Source of the DNA: Legionellales bacterium
Lineage (GTDB): Bacteria; Pseudomonadota; Gammaproteobacteria; Berkiellales; Berkiellaceae
DNA length: 16,397 nucleotides
Assembly (NCBI GenBank): GCA_023266435.1
Contig: JAHFQF010000025.1
Coordinates: 1 to 16,397, forward strand
Direction: 5' to 3'
Shown: piece after piece, positions 1 to 7,802 of the stretch
Numbering within the stretch: the first letter of the stretch is position 1
Layout of the letters: the number at the start of each line of letters is the position of its first letter
Made by a program: the position numbers and the translations under genes
Notes under the pieces: generated by a model
Seen by the model: only the letters and a program-made list of their open reading frames with translations
What the model was told of the DNA's origin: nothing
Database searches by the model: none

Positions 1-29
1 TTCAATAAAGTTAGCAGGTTTTCTTTTTT

Positions 30-1046
30 ATGCGTATTTTGGGCATCGAAACCTCCTGTGATGAAACCGCGGTCGCTATTTATGATGAATCAAAGGGTTT
101 GCTTTCAAACTTAGTTAGTAGTCAAATGACGGTTCACCAGCCCTATGGTGGGGTTGTCCCAGAGCTCGCCTCTCGCGATCATCAGAGAAAAATCTGCCTA
201 CTCTTGGATCAGGCGTTACAGACGGCGCAGCTGGATTGGGCAGACATCGATGCCATTGCCTTTACCGAGGGGCCTGGTTTATTAGGCGCTCTGCTAGTGG
301 GTGCAGCCACTGCGCAAGCGTTGGCCTATTCGCTCAAGATCCCGGCCATTCCTATTCATCATCTTGAGGGACACTTATTAGCACCCTTATTAGAGGATCA
401 GCATCCTACTTTCCCTTTTGTGGGCTTACTTGTCTCGGGTGGACATACTTTATTAATGGAAGTAAAAAATATCGGCCAATATACCCTTCTTGGTGAGTCT
501 TTGGATGATGCTGCCGGAGAGGCTTTTGATAAAGTAGCTAAGTTGATGGGACTACCCATGCCCGGGGGGCCCGCGGTTGCAAAATTGGCAGAGCAAGGCA
601 ACCCCAAGCGCTTTGAGTTTCCTCGCCCTTTGCTGCACCAACCTAATTGTGATTTTAGTTTTTCAGGTTTAAAAACACACGTGCGTAATTTGTATCAAAA
701 ATTACAACCTACGGATGCTCAAACTAAGGCAGATATTGCCATAGCATTTGAATTAGCAGTTGTGGATTGCCTAGTGACTAAGGCAAAGCGCGCGCTGTCT
801 CTATGCGGTGTCAAACATTTGGTCATTGCAGGGGGCGTCAGTGCTAATCAAAGGTTACGGCAAGTATTGACTACTCAACTTACAGAGATAGGCGCAAAAG
901 TTTTTTATGCTAAACCTGCATTGTGTGTAGACAATGCAGCAATGATCGCCTATGCAGGTCTGTACAGATATCGTGCCGGCCAATATGCCTCTCTGGCTGT
1001 CGCACCTAAAGCACGCTGGCCACTAATTGATGTATTGCCAATTTAG
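30..1046 (+). CDS. tsaD: tRNA N6-threonylcarbamoyladenosine transferase TsaD
   Basis: TsaD transfers the threonylcarbamoyl group from TC-AMP to A37 of ANN-decoding tRNAs in the cytoplasm, working with TsaB and TsaE. The 338-residue product has the usual family length and opens with the ASKHA-type strand MRILGIETSCDETAVAIYD. The metal-binding histidines sit in HHLEGH (His111, His115) and the third ligand is Asp301 in VDNAAM. VSGGHT (135-140), the FDKVAKLMGLPMPGGP segment and the late VIAGGVSANQ loop (267-274) are ATP-site elements. The ATG at 30 puts the conserved N-terminus at residue 1; only a weak AGG at about 16-18 resembles a ribosome binding site. In many gammaproteobacteria tsaD lies divergent from rpsU, but that side is outside the window. 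It converges on plsY with a 35-base gap that holds no clear terminator. Confidence 0.97.
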   Translation: MRILGIETSCDETAVAIYDESKGLLSNLVSSQMTVHQPYGGVVPELASRDHQRKICLLLDQALQTAQLDWADIDAIAFTEGPGLLGALLVGAATAQALAYSLKIPAIPIHHLEGHLLAPLLEDQHPTFPFVGLLVSGGHTLLMEVKNIGQYTLLGESLDDAAGEAFDKVAKLMGLPMPGGPAVAKLAEQGNPKRFEFPRPLLHQPNCDFSFSGLKTHVRNLYQKLQPTDAQTKADIAIAFELAVVDCLVTKAKRALSLCGVKHLVIAGGVSANQRLRQVLTTQLTEIGAKVFYAKPALCVDNAAMIAYAGLYRYRAGQYASLAVAPKARWPLIDVLPI

Positions 1047-1081
1047 AAGCCGCGTCTTTTGCGACAAGCCCAGGAGTTATT

Positions 1082-1660
1082 TTAAAACTTCAGAGTAGGT
1101 TCCTCATCCTTCATGAGCCTCATGATGTTTTGTCTATGGCGCCACAAAAGTAATAGGACCATCAGTGTGACCGGCCAACTGATTGTCCAAGTAGGGGATG
1201 CCCATAAATAACATAAGGTGCCAATGGCAGCGCTCAGCGCGCCTAATGACGAATAGCGAAAAAGTAAGACCGTCAAGATCCATGTGCCTAGCACTAAGAG
1301 CGCTAAAGGCCATTGCCAAGCTAATAAGCCGCCAAATGCAGTTGCAACACCCTTCCCGCCAATAAAACCAAAAAAGACTGGGTACAAGTGCCCAAGAAAA
1401 GCCGCTAACATGACTATCGCACTCAACTCGGGTGCAAAATACTGCGTGATTAAAACCGGAAGAAAGCCCTTGGCCGCATCTAAAAACAAAGTAAGTAAAG
1501 CAGCTTTTTTTCCGCCAATGCGCAATACATTCGTGGCGCCAGGATTACCTGAGCCAGTTTGTCTGGGATCTGCGAGACCCATCATGCGACAGACTAAGAC
1601 CGCTGACGTGCAAGAACCTGATAGATAGCCAAGCAACACAAGTAACCAGCTGACATTCAT
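1082..1660 (-). CDS. plsY: Glycerol-3-phosphate acyltransferase PlsY
   Basis: PlsY is an inner-membrane enzyme that moves an acyl group from acyl-phosphate (made by PlsX) to glycerol-3-phosphate, giving lysophosphatidate, the first committed step of phospholipid synthesis. The 192-residue protein is strongly hydrophobic, with about five membrane spans. The three conserved loops are visible: SGNPGATNVLR (37-47), GHLYPVFFGFIGGKG (90-104, with the glycine-rich phosphate-binding GGKG) and the C-terminal LLWRHRQNIMRLMKDEEP stretch from about 171. The start is firmly set by a consensus AGGAGGG Shine-Dalgarno (plus-strand 1668-1674) seven bases before the ATG. It is divergent from folB, and its upstream region overlaps the folB promoter region. 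plsY and folB adjacent to tsaD is a common arrangement in gammaproteobacteria. Confidence 0.97.
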   Translation of the reverse strand: MNVSWLLVLLGYLSGSCTSAVLVCRMMGLADPRQTGSGNPGATNVLRIGGKKAALLTLFLDAAKGFLPVLITQYFAPELSAIVMLAAFLGHLYPVFFGFIGGKGVATAFGGLLAWQWPLALLVLGTWILTVLLFRYSSLGALSAAIGTLCYLWASPTWTISWPVTLMVLLLLWRHRQNIMRLMKDEEPTLKF

Positions 1661-1667
1661 GACAATG

Positions 1668-1674
1668 CCCTCCT
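1668..1674 (-). promoter_or_regulatory. Consensus Shine-Dalgarno of plsY
   Basis: Read on the minus strand this is AGGAGGG, a near-perfect anti-16S match, seven bases before the plsY ATG. It is stronger than any other ribosome binding site in the window and fixes the plsY start. It also lies where a -35 element for folB would be expected, so the two divergent control regions overlap. Confidence 0.8.
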
Positions 1675-1689
1675 CTTAAAGTGAGTTCA

Positions 1690-1698
1690 TGGTATAAT
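1690..1698 (+). promoter_or_regulatory. Extended -10 promoter for folB
   Basis: The sequence TGG-TATAAT is a perfect -10 hexamer (1693-1698) with the TGn extension at 1690-1692, the signature of sigma-70 extended -10 promoters that can work without a good -35. At 17-base spacing the -35 position reads CTCCTC, which is not consensus. Transcription would be expected to start near 1705, leaving a leader of about 33 bases before the folB ATG at 1738. This promoter makes the in-frame GTG at 1681 an implausible start. Inferred from sequence only. Confidence 0.6.
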
Positions 1699-1737
1699 GT
1701 GGCAATCGTTTTAGCAATTAAGAAAAGTAGAAGTCTG

Positions 1738-2106
1738 ATGGATTGTATTAAAATTAATCAATTGCAAATTAAAGCCATTGTTGGCGCACATCCGTGGGAA
1801 CGACATCGGCCTCAAAATTTGCTCATTGATTTGACCCTAGGCGTGGATTTAAATCAAGCCAGCCAATCTGATTTGCTCTCGGAAACGATTGATTACGACA
1901 CGTTATGTACTTTCATTACCCAGAAAATCTCTCAAACCTCATTTCAACTCATTGAAAAAGTCGCTGGTTTTATTAACGATCAGTTACTGGCTCACTATCC
2001 CACACTACAGCAGGTGACAGCATCGGTCACAAAACCCGCGGCCATCTCTAATGCGCAATCTGTTCAAGTCACTTTGCACAGAAAGCGTGCGGAAACCTTT
2101 GCTTAA
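1738..2106 (+). CDS. folB: Dihydroneopterin aldolase FolB
   Basis: FolB cleaves 7,8-dihydroneopterin to 6-hydroxymethyl-7,8-dihydropterin and glycolaldehyde in folate synthesis; the enzyme is a cytoplasmic homo-octamer. From the ATG at 1738 the product is 122 residues, the normal family length. Diagnostic pieces are VGAHPWER (15-22, with Glu21), ETIDYDTL (49-56), LIEKVA with the pterin-binding Glu73, and VTKP with the catalytic Lys99. The open frame continues upstream to a GTG at 1681, but that would add 19 unrelated residues and would start upstream of the extended -10 promoter, so I chose 1738. The stop codon is one base before the ATG of the next gene, suggesting co-transcription with the methyltransferase. 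Confidence 0.93.
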   Translation: MDCIKINQLQIKAIVGAHPWERHRPQNLLIDLTLGVDLNQASQSDLLSETIDYDTLCTFITQKISQTSFQLIEKVAGFINDQLLAHYPTLQQVTASVTKPAAISNAQSVQVTLHRKRAETFA

Positions 2107-2107
2107 T

Positions 2108-3234
2108 ATGAACGCTGAAGAGACAATCCTAAGCCAACAGGTTCATGCGTATTTGGCGGATTTTTTTCACAAAAAAAAAGCCCCGCTGACTTTTTCAGAG
2201 TGGATGTCGGGCGCATTGTATGCCCCCAACCTTGGGTATTATCACAACGCAAAAAAAAATTCGGCCCTCAAGGTGATTTTACAACTGCCCCTAATTTTTC
2301 CGCTTTATTTGGTCAATGCATAGCAGAGCAGCTACATGAAGTATTGAGTCAACTACCAATGGCCAACATCTTAGAAATTGGACCTGGTAACGGCGCCCTT
2401 GCCGCCACCGTGATAGAGACTTTAGCCACCTTAGGACAACCCATCTCAACCTATTATTTACTCGAAACAAGCCCTTCATTGCAAACGTATCAGCGCCAAC
2501 ACTTACAATCCATCAGCGAACACACACAAACCTCTTGCCAGTGGATATCAGAAGTCCCTGAAAATTTTATTGGTGTGATATTAGCGAATGAGGTCATTGA
2601 TGCTTTACCGGCTGAGCGCTTTTGTATTACAGATGCAAAAACGCATGCGTATCAAGGAGTTACTTTAAAAGCTGATCAATGGAATTGGGAACCCATCCCA
2701 ATTCCTACAAAGCATCAAACCAGCTTCACACAATTAATCACAAATCACCCACAGTGCCTCATACATACCCCCTATGTCAGTGAGTATCGACCCGCGCTTA
2801 GCGAATGGGTAACCCCGTTGTATCAGCGCTTGCAACAAGGCGTAATAGTCTTCATAGACTATGGCTATCACGCTGCTGAGTACTATCACCCAGAAAGAAC
2901 GCACGGCACACTGCGTTGTTTTTATCATCACCAACAGCATGATAATCCGTTATGGCTGCCAGGCATTCAAGACATTTCTGTTCATGTGGATTTTAGTGCG
3001 CTTGCTGCTTTAGCAACTCAGAATAAGCTAGATATTTTGGGATATTGTACACAAGCAAATTTCTTAATTAATTTACACATTTTAGATAAATTCAACCCCC
3101 AAATAGATTCTCAAGAAGCGCTGCAAAAGCTGCTACACCCCATAGAAATGGGCGAAACAGTCAAAGTGCTTGCGCTTGGGAAAAATTGGCCACACACTTT
3201 ACAGGGCCTTCAAGGCCGCCAGTCCATACTGTGA
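2108..3234 (+). pseudogene. MidA/NDUFAF7-type SAM-dependent methyltransferase, frameshifted at an A9 run
   Basis: COG1565 proteins are SAM-dependent methyltransferases; the mitochondrial member NDUFAF7 dimethylates an arginine of a complex I subunit, while the bacterial substrate is unclear. Two overlapping frames together make one family protein of about 375 residues. The first 50 residues (from ATG 2108) carry SFSEWM-like TFSEWMSGALYAPNLGYY. The rest continues in the -1 frame as KFGPQGDFTTAPNFS, then the SAM-binding motif ILEIGPGNGALAA, VILANEVIDALP, VIVFIDYGYHAAEYYHPER, and a normal C-terminus. The break falls in the nine-A run at 2251-2259; ten A would restore the family spacing GYY-5 residues-KFG. 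The rest of the frame is clean, with no other lesion, so recent decay, a homopolymer sequencing error or slippage-tolerant expression are all possible. It starts one base after folB. Its last 25 bases overlap the end of the opposing unknown gene. Confidence 0.75.
2251..2259 (+). other. A9 homopolymer at the frameshift point
   Basis: Nine consecutive A follow GCAACGC-like sequence and precede TTCGGCCC. Upstream reading ends ...HNAKK in one frame and downstream reading resumes KFGPQGD in the -1 frame. One extra A (or two fewer) joins them. Runs of this length are known sites of polymerase slippage in replication, transcription and sequencing. A second A9 run at 2171-2179 in the same gene is in frame. 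Confidence 0.8.
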
Positions 3235-4319
3235 GCCTCCTCTAATAGATGTATAACTTGCTCAGAAAACCATTGGAACGCTTCTGAAAATTGCTGTAAT
3301 AACCCTGGTGGCGAGGGGGCAATCGGTGGATTAATGGCCGCAATATGCTGACTCACCTGCGCATCTAAATCTGCTTTGGTTCGCTCTAATTTTTCACAGA
3401 GTAACCGTGCATTGATTTTGAGTTGATCAGTTGCGCTCAGTGCACGATCCGTTGCTATTCTAGCCATTTGTTGGGTGAGCTCTGTAAATGTTACTCGTTC
3501 TTGACGAAATGATTGTAAAACTATGCGGAATTTATACAATCCTTCAAAGTCAATATAGGCGTGCTTAAAAAACTGCTGCTCTAAAAGAGCACAAAATTCA
3601 GAAGCATCAAAAGGTAACACGGTATAAAGGCTTGTTTCATCAGGTAGCTGTTCAATTGGCGTGAAAGGCTCCGAAAAAAATGTCAATGATTCTGAAAGAA
3701 CATACCGTGATTGAATGCTTAATGCCCCATCAGGCGACATGTCTACCGCGCATTCAAAAGACAACAATGGACACAATTGAGCGAAAAATTCTGCTGGCCA
3801 TTTGTCTTGTTTAGTCAAAAACCAACCGCGAGTAGCATCTTGCGTTGAGTGGAATAAAATTTCTGTCGGATCACTTTCGCGTCTCACCCAGTGGAATATT
3901 TGCCTAGAAACACCGATTAAATGTCCTCTGTCATCCAGCCTCCACCCACCAAACGAAAACAAAGGATTAGAAAAGCAAAATTTCACTGACGCTGACATTT
4001 GAAAAAACAGAGGGCATACTTGCGTTGCCATTAAAGAATCCAGCTCATTCACCCACAATAAAAAACAATGTCGTTGAGGGCGGGTGAGCCCGAGCTCCAA
4101 AATGCTTTCATTAAACTTACTGGAGTCTTCTAGAATAGCTGAGCCAAATTTTTCAACCAAACCCAGTAGCGGACGTTTTCGTCTAACCCCAAGGATTGCT
4201 TTCTCTAGCACTGACTTTTCGCAAGATAATGGGACGCTATTTAATTGCGCTGCAAACTGTTCTACTAAAGACACCTGTGCAGGATGCTTATTTTTTAACT
4301 CAATGATCCTGTATCTCAT
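3210..4319 (-). CDS. Uncharacterised 369-residue protein coupled to cca
   Basis: I do not recognise this protein. It has no signal peptide or membrane segment, so it is probably cytoplasmic. It is fairly rich in Phe and Leu, with repeated Cys (for example at 33, 85, 102, 115, 183, 190, 243 and 308) but no clear metal-binding spacing. Residues 80-270 look like a mixed alpha/beta domain. Residues about 271-328 look helical, perhaps coiled coil, and a proline-rich hinge (NPPIAPSPPG, 330-339) leads to a short C-terminal helix. Its ATG overlaps the cca stop codon as ATGA, so translation is very likely coupled to cca. The frame is intact and well populated with ordinary codons, supporting a real gene. 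It is the last gene of the minus-strand M16-rsmD-cca operon and its end overlaps the opposing methyltransferase gene by 25 bases. A role tied to tRNA or RNA metabolism is only a guess from position. Confidence 0.8.
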   Translation of the reverse strand: MRYRIIELKNKHPAQVSLVEQFAAQLNSVPLSCEKSVLEKAILGVRRKRPLLGLVEKFGSAILEDSSKFNESILELGLTRPQRHCFLLWVNELDSLMATQVCPLFFQMSASVKFCFSNPLFSFGGWRLDDRGHLIGVSRQIFHWVRRESDPTEILFHSTQDATRGWFLTKQDKWPAEFFAQLCPLLSFECAVDMSPDGALSIQSRYVLSESLTFFSEPFTPIEQLPDETSLYTVLPFDASEFCALLEQQFFKHAYIDFEGLYKFRIVLQSFRQERVTFTELTQQMARIATDRALSATDQLKINARLLCEKLERTKADLDAQVSQHIAAINPPIAPSPPGLLQQFSEAFQWFSEQVIHLLEEAHSMDWRP

Positions 4320-5551
4320 GAGTGTTTATCACTGTCTAACCAAGCTTGTAAGGCTTGCAATTGTTTCTCGCGGATGGCTGTCTTGATTGCCGCTCCCGTT
4401 ACCCCTGGTTGAGCAGTGATAGCACTGATATCCAATGTCTTCAGTTGTTTGACAGCAGCAGCCAGGTATTGACTCTGTGGATACGATTGATCTTCAAAGC
4501 CTGTTCTGCCTTTAAAATCGGCGATGCAACTTAATAAAAACTGCTCAAATCGCTCAGATCTACGAAAAGGATCGAGCTCATGAATGAAAGTTAAGAGTGC
4601 AAGCGCATCTTTTTCCATCACACTGTGACATTCTCCATGAAAACGCACCACCATTTTTGCAAGATCCATAAAAGGGTTCGGAATCTTTAAGCGTAAGCCC
4701 AGCTGCTCTAAACTGGCAATCCCGCGCTTTTCATGCGCAGGATGACTCGGCAACTCTGCAGGATCTGTTAATCCTTTGCCAATATCGTGTATCCAGGCCG
4801 CAAAGCGCACGAGTGGATCCTCTGTCAAGTGCGCAGCTTGTTTGAGGACCATCTCCGTGTGGACGCCAGTATCAACTTCAGGATGATGGCGTGGATTTTG
4901 AGGAACCCCATACAGTTTATTCATCTCGGGCATGATCTTTTTGAGGGCGCCACATGTATGTAACACAGAGATAAAAACCTGCGGATTGTCTGTCTGCAAT
5001 GCTTTTTCAAATTCACGCCAACAACGTTCTGGTACCAACGCGTCGATCTCACCAGCTTGAACCATGTCGCGCATCAATACCCAAGTTTCGGGGGCAATGT
5101 GAAAACCCAAATGCTCAAATCGTGCTGCGAATCGCGCCACGCGTAATACACGCACAGGATCTTCTGCGAAACTCTCTGAGACATGCCGCAGTACTTTTTG
5201 ATGCAAATCTTTGACACCATCAAAAGGGTCGAACAGCTGCCCTTCATGATTTTTTGCAATAGCATTGATGGTTAAATCACGACGCCTTAAATCCTCTTCC
5301 AAGGTCACAGAGATGTCTGTATTAAATACAAAACCATGGTAACCAGGCCCTGTTTTTCTTTCTGTTCTTGCTAACGCATATTCCTCTTGTGTGTCTGGGT
5401 GCAGGAAAACAGGGAAATCTTTACCAACCTGGCGATATCCAAGTGCGAGCATCTCTTCAGGCTTAGCGCCAACAACGACCCAATCCTTATCGACTACCGG
5501 TAACCCCAAAATCTGATCACGCACAGCCCCGCCTACGCAATAAATTTGCAT
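4316..5551 (-). CDS. cca: Multifunctional CCA-adding tRNA nucleotidyltransferase with HD domain
   Basis: Cca builds and repairs the 3' CCA end of tRNAs without a template. The 411 residues match the gammaproteobacterial class II enzyme in length. The nucleotidyltransferase head has VGGAVRD (6-12) and the catalytic aspartates Asp21 and Asp23 in DKDWVVVG. The RRDLTINA motif (90-97), DPFDG, the EDPVRVLRVARFAARF helix (130-145) and the nucleotide-recognition segment around PERCWREFEKAL (174-185) follow. A C-terminal HD phosphohydrolase domain is present: H231, HD at 255-256 (WIHDIGKG) and the later HPAHEKRG. This is the arrangement of the E. coli enzyme, which also has phosphatase and 2',3'-cyclic phosphodiesterase activities. 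The ATG directly abuts the rsmD stop, and the stop overlaps the next gene's start, so it sits in the middle of an operon. Confidence 0.97.
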   Translation of the reverse strand: MQIYCVGGAVRDQILGLPVVDKDWVVVGAKPEEMLALGYRQVGKDFPVFLHPDTQEEYALARTERKTGPGYHGFVFNTDISVTLEEDLRRRDLTINAIAKNHEGQLFDPFDGVKDLHQKVLRHVSESFAEDPVRVLRVARFAARFEHLGFHIAPETWVLMRDMVQAGEIDALVPERCWREFEKALQTDNPQVFISVLHTCGALKKIMPEMNKLYGVPQNPRHHPEVDTGVHTEMVLKQAAHLTEDPLVRFAAWIHDIGKGLTDPAELPSHPAHEKRGIASLEQLGLRLKIPNPFMDLAKMVVRFHGECHSVMEKDALALLTFIHELDPFRRSERFEQFLLSCIADFKGRTGFEDQSYPQSQYLAAAVKQLKTLDISAITAQPGVTGAAIKTAIREKQLQALQAWLDSDKHS

Positions 5552-6130
5552 TTATTTTAATTCCTCAATATGCGTAATGAGTCCGTAAGAGACCTCGCCG
5601 GCTACTTGTTGCTTACTTTTTTCCCAAGGAGGATCAACAGATAAAACCGTCTCTTTAGCATGCTCAAATAACAGGATAGAGCCTGCATGGCACCAGCCCC
5701 CTGTGAGTAATACAGAGAGGCTTTGCTCTAATAAATCACTGGCATAAGGAGGATCTAAAAAAATAATGTCAAATGGCTCAGTGGGTGATTGTTTTAAAAA
5801 CTGTAGCGCTGGTATATGCTTCACCATGCATTGTTCACCATACATCTCGTGAGACACCGTTCTCAGCGCGTGTGCAGAATGCAGATCAGACTCTACAAAC
5901 GTGACCCACTGCGCACCACGAGACAATGCTTCAAGACCCAGCGCACCTGTGCCAGCAAAGAGATCTAAGCACCGACTTTTAGGCAGTGCCATGTTCAGCC
6001 AATTAAACATTGTTTCTCTGACCCGATCCGGAGTAGGTCGAATCTGATTACCCACAATGGGGATTTTTTTCCCTCGCCACTTTCCCCCGATGATGCGTAC
6101 TTTCCCTGCTTGTCCGCTACCAGAGCGCAT
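5552..6130 (-). CDS. rsmD: 16S rRNA (guanine966-N2)-methyltransferase RsmD
   Basis: RsmD methylates G966 of 16S rRNA in the assembled 30S subunit, using SAM. The 192-residue protein has the usual length. Seen in order: the N-terminal VRIIGGKWRGKKI (11-23), RPTPDRVRETMFNWL (31-45), the SAM-binding motif DLFAGTGALGLEALSRGA (56-73), and the catalytic DPPY (126-129) with the preceding IIFL strand. The C-terminus (VSYGLITHIEEL) is typical. It starts two bases after the stop of the zinc-less M16 gene and ends directly against cca. The rsmD-M16 linkage is conserved in other gammaproteobacteria, where the M16 pair lies between rsmD and ftsY. Confidence 0.96.
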   Translation of the reverse strand: MRSGSGQAGKVRIIGGKWRGKKIPIVGNQIRPTPDRVRETMFNWLNMALPKSRCLDLFAGTGALGLEALSRGAQWVTFVESDLHSAHALRTVSHEMYGEQCMVKHIPALQFLKQSPTEPFDIIFLDPPYASDLLEQSLSVLLTGGWCHAGSILLFEHAKETVLSVDPPWEKSKQQVAGEVSYGLITHIEELK

Positions 6131-6132
6131 GC

Positions 6133-7506
6133 CTACCCCACCGTCACAAGAGAAAAATTAGACGCATCGAAATACTTGTGTATGACGGTATTCACGTTCT
6201 CAGGCGTGACTTGATCAATATTTGCTAAATAGCGACTCAAATAATCTAATGGCAAATCATAAAACCCCATCATAGTTAACACTTCTACAATGTCCTCATT
6301 ACTTTCCAAACCAATCGAAAACTGGCCCTTCAGTCGTTTTTTTGCCATGGTGACCTCTTCTTTTGTTGGGCCAGTCGTCATGAATTCCTGGACAATAGTT
6401 TGTATTAACTCGATAGTTTGCTTTGATTCTGTCTGCCTGGTTTGACATTGAATCAAAATAGGCCCCTCACCTTCCATCGGCATGACCTGACTACTGACGT
6501 GATAGGCAAGCCCTTTTTCATCTCGTACGCGATCAAATAACTTAGAGGCTGGTACCGCGCCCAAAATGGAGTTCGCAACCATCAGTGGATAGATTTCCGG
6601 ATCATCTCTTTTGATGCCTATCTGGCCGAAAATAATCTGTGTTTGAGTCGACTGATAGTCAATATGCTCCACTCCCGGAGTATGTTGCGTCTGCACCTCT
6701 ATTGGCGCTGCTGGCTGGCCGGCTGGTAAATGTTCAGTTAATTTTTCAGCAATGGCTATTGCTTGTTCGTTTGATACGTCCCCTACAATAGCAACAACCA
6801 GATTATTCGTCACATAGTATTGTTGATAAAAATCAGTAATACTTTTTTGATTTATCTGTTGCACGCTATCGATCGTGCCATCAGGCCAGATACCATAGCC
6901 TGTTTCGCCATATAATCTTGCATAAATGGCTTTTTGCGCCAATACCTCAGGTTGCTGCGCTTGTTGGGTCAACAGTTGCAATCGATAGGCTTTTTCTCTC
7001 TCGATTGCCGGCTCTTCAAAGAGTGGCGCAGCCAATACGGCGGAGAGAATATCGGTTGCAGTCTTTACTACCCCTTCGTCACCTAGGGTCCGCAGGGAAA
7101 TAACAGCCATGTCTCTGTAACTGCTCGCACCATAGATCGCACCTAAACCATCTAACTGTTGCCCAATTTGATCGGCACTCCAGCCCTGCGACCCCTCAAA
7201 CAACAGATCATTGGTTACTTTACTTAACCCAGCCAAATCTCCGTCTCGATTACTTCCAGCTTTAAAAGCAAGCTGAATGTCCAGAATAGGCATGCGTTTG
7301 GTTTGTACAAAATATAACTTAGCCCCGTTGCTTAGAGAATGCTTATGCACTTCAACCGTCGGTGCTTTGTCATGTGTTAACTCACTGATTACCGTGGTTG
7401 AGGAAGTTTTGTGGTAAAAGAACAACAAGATTCCCAAGACAAACAATACGGGCACCAACAAAAGGCGCGCTCCCATTTTAGTCAGCAAAATTGAATTGAA
7501 TTTCAT
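6133..7506 (-). CDS. M16 peptidase-family subunit lacking the zinc motif, membrane-anchored
   Basis: The 457-residue protein has the two-lobed M16B architecture. After a short basic N-terminus, a hydrophobic stretch at about 13-31 should act as an uncleaved membrane anchor or signal sequence, placing the rest in the periplasm. Where active members have HxxEH, this one reads GLSKVTNDLLFEGS (93-106): Lys96, Asn99 and Asp100 replace His, Glu and His, so it cannot bind zinc in the usual way. In the second half it keeps the substrate-binding Arg/Tyr pair in FDRVRDEKGLAYHV (Arg328, Tyr335). That pattern matches the non-catalytic partner of heterodimeric M16B proteases; the likely partner is the HxxEH protein encoded at 9059-10450. 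It heads the operon with rsmD and cca. No good Shine-Dalgarno is visible before the ATG; Met11 is a possible alternative start. Confidence 0.92.
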   Translation of the reverse strand: MKFNSILLTKMGARLLLVPVLFVLGILLFFYHKTSSTTVISELTHDKAPTVEVHKHSLSNGAKLYFVQTKRMPILDIQLAFKAGSNRDGDLAGLSKVTNDLLFEGSQGWSADQIGQQLDGLGAIYGASSYRDMAVISLRTLGDEGVVKTATDILSAVLAAPLFEEPAIEREKAYRLQLLTQQAQQPEVLAQKAIYARLYGETGYGIWPDGTIDSVQQINQKSITDFYQQYYVTNNLVVAIVGDVSNEQAIAIAEKLTEHLPAGQPAAPIEVQTQHTPGVEHIDYQSTQTQIIFGQIGIKRDDPEIYPLMVANSILGAVPASKLFDRVRDEKGLAYHVSSQVMPMEGEGPILIQCQTRQTESKQTIELIQTIVQEFMTTGPTKEEVTMAKKRLKGQFSIGLESNEDIVEVLTMMGFYDLPLDYLSRYLANIDQVTPENVNTVIHKYFDASNFSLVTVG

Positions 7507-7624
7507 AGGTCGTTTAATAACCCAAGTAGGACAGAGGTGCTCATGAAGGTATCAAATTTTACAAATGCCGTCCAGCCTGCTGCGCAATTGGGCGGGCACT
7601 ACACCAGCTGATCGAGGGATCCAC

Positions 7625-7651
7625 GCTCTCTTATCTCCCAGAGCAGAGAGC
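7625..7651. repeat. Short inverted repeat GCTCTCT / AGAGAGC
   Basis: The arms GCTCTCT (7625-7631) and AGAGAGC (7645-7651) are perfect complements around a 13-base loop. A shorter competing hairpin, GCTCT with AGAGC (7640-7644), uses the same left arm. No U-run follows, so it does not look like a rho-independent terminator. It could be an operator-like dyad or chance. Confidence 0.3.
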
Positions 7652-7795
7652 ACAGCGCCCTCAACCTCTCTAAAATTTCCCTGACACACACCTCCGTCTT
7701 TAATGCGCCGCCACACCGAAATAATCAAAAAAATTCTTTTTTAATTGATTTTATCAGCATTAAATTGCACTCTTGAAATAAACGCAAACAATCAC

Positions 7796-7802
7796 AAGGG
7801 GG
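7796..7802 (+). promoter_or_regulatory. Shine-Dalgarno of the LRR gene
   Basis: AAGGGGG ends four bases before the ATG at 7807. It is purine-rich and correctly placed, supporting that ATG as the true start of the LRR protein and suggesting that the gene is translated. Confidence 0.55.

Noticed and set aside
1284..1628. 114-codon open frame opposite plsY
   Set aside because: Antisense shadow of plsY with no recognisable protein features; plsY motifs fully explain the region.
1681..1737. In-frame GTG start giving FolB 19 extra residues
   Set aside because: The extra residues do not resemble FolB and the GTG lies upstream of the -10 element; the ATG at 1738 gives the normal length and start.
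2171..2179. A second A9 run in the methyltransferase gene as another frameshift
   Set aside because: The reading frame is the same on both sides (FFHKKKAPLTF), so no lesion is needed there.
3205..3217. 13-base palindrome GGCCTTCAAGGCC at the end of the methyltransferase gene, as a terminator
   Set aside because: The loop would be a single base and no T-run follows on either strand; it lies inside coding sequence and is explained by codons.
7720..7790. PmrA-type box or sigma-70 promoter ahead of the LRR gene
   Set aside because: TTTTTTAATTGATT only loosely resembles a CTTAAT direct repeat, and no -35/-10 pair with proper spacing was found.
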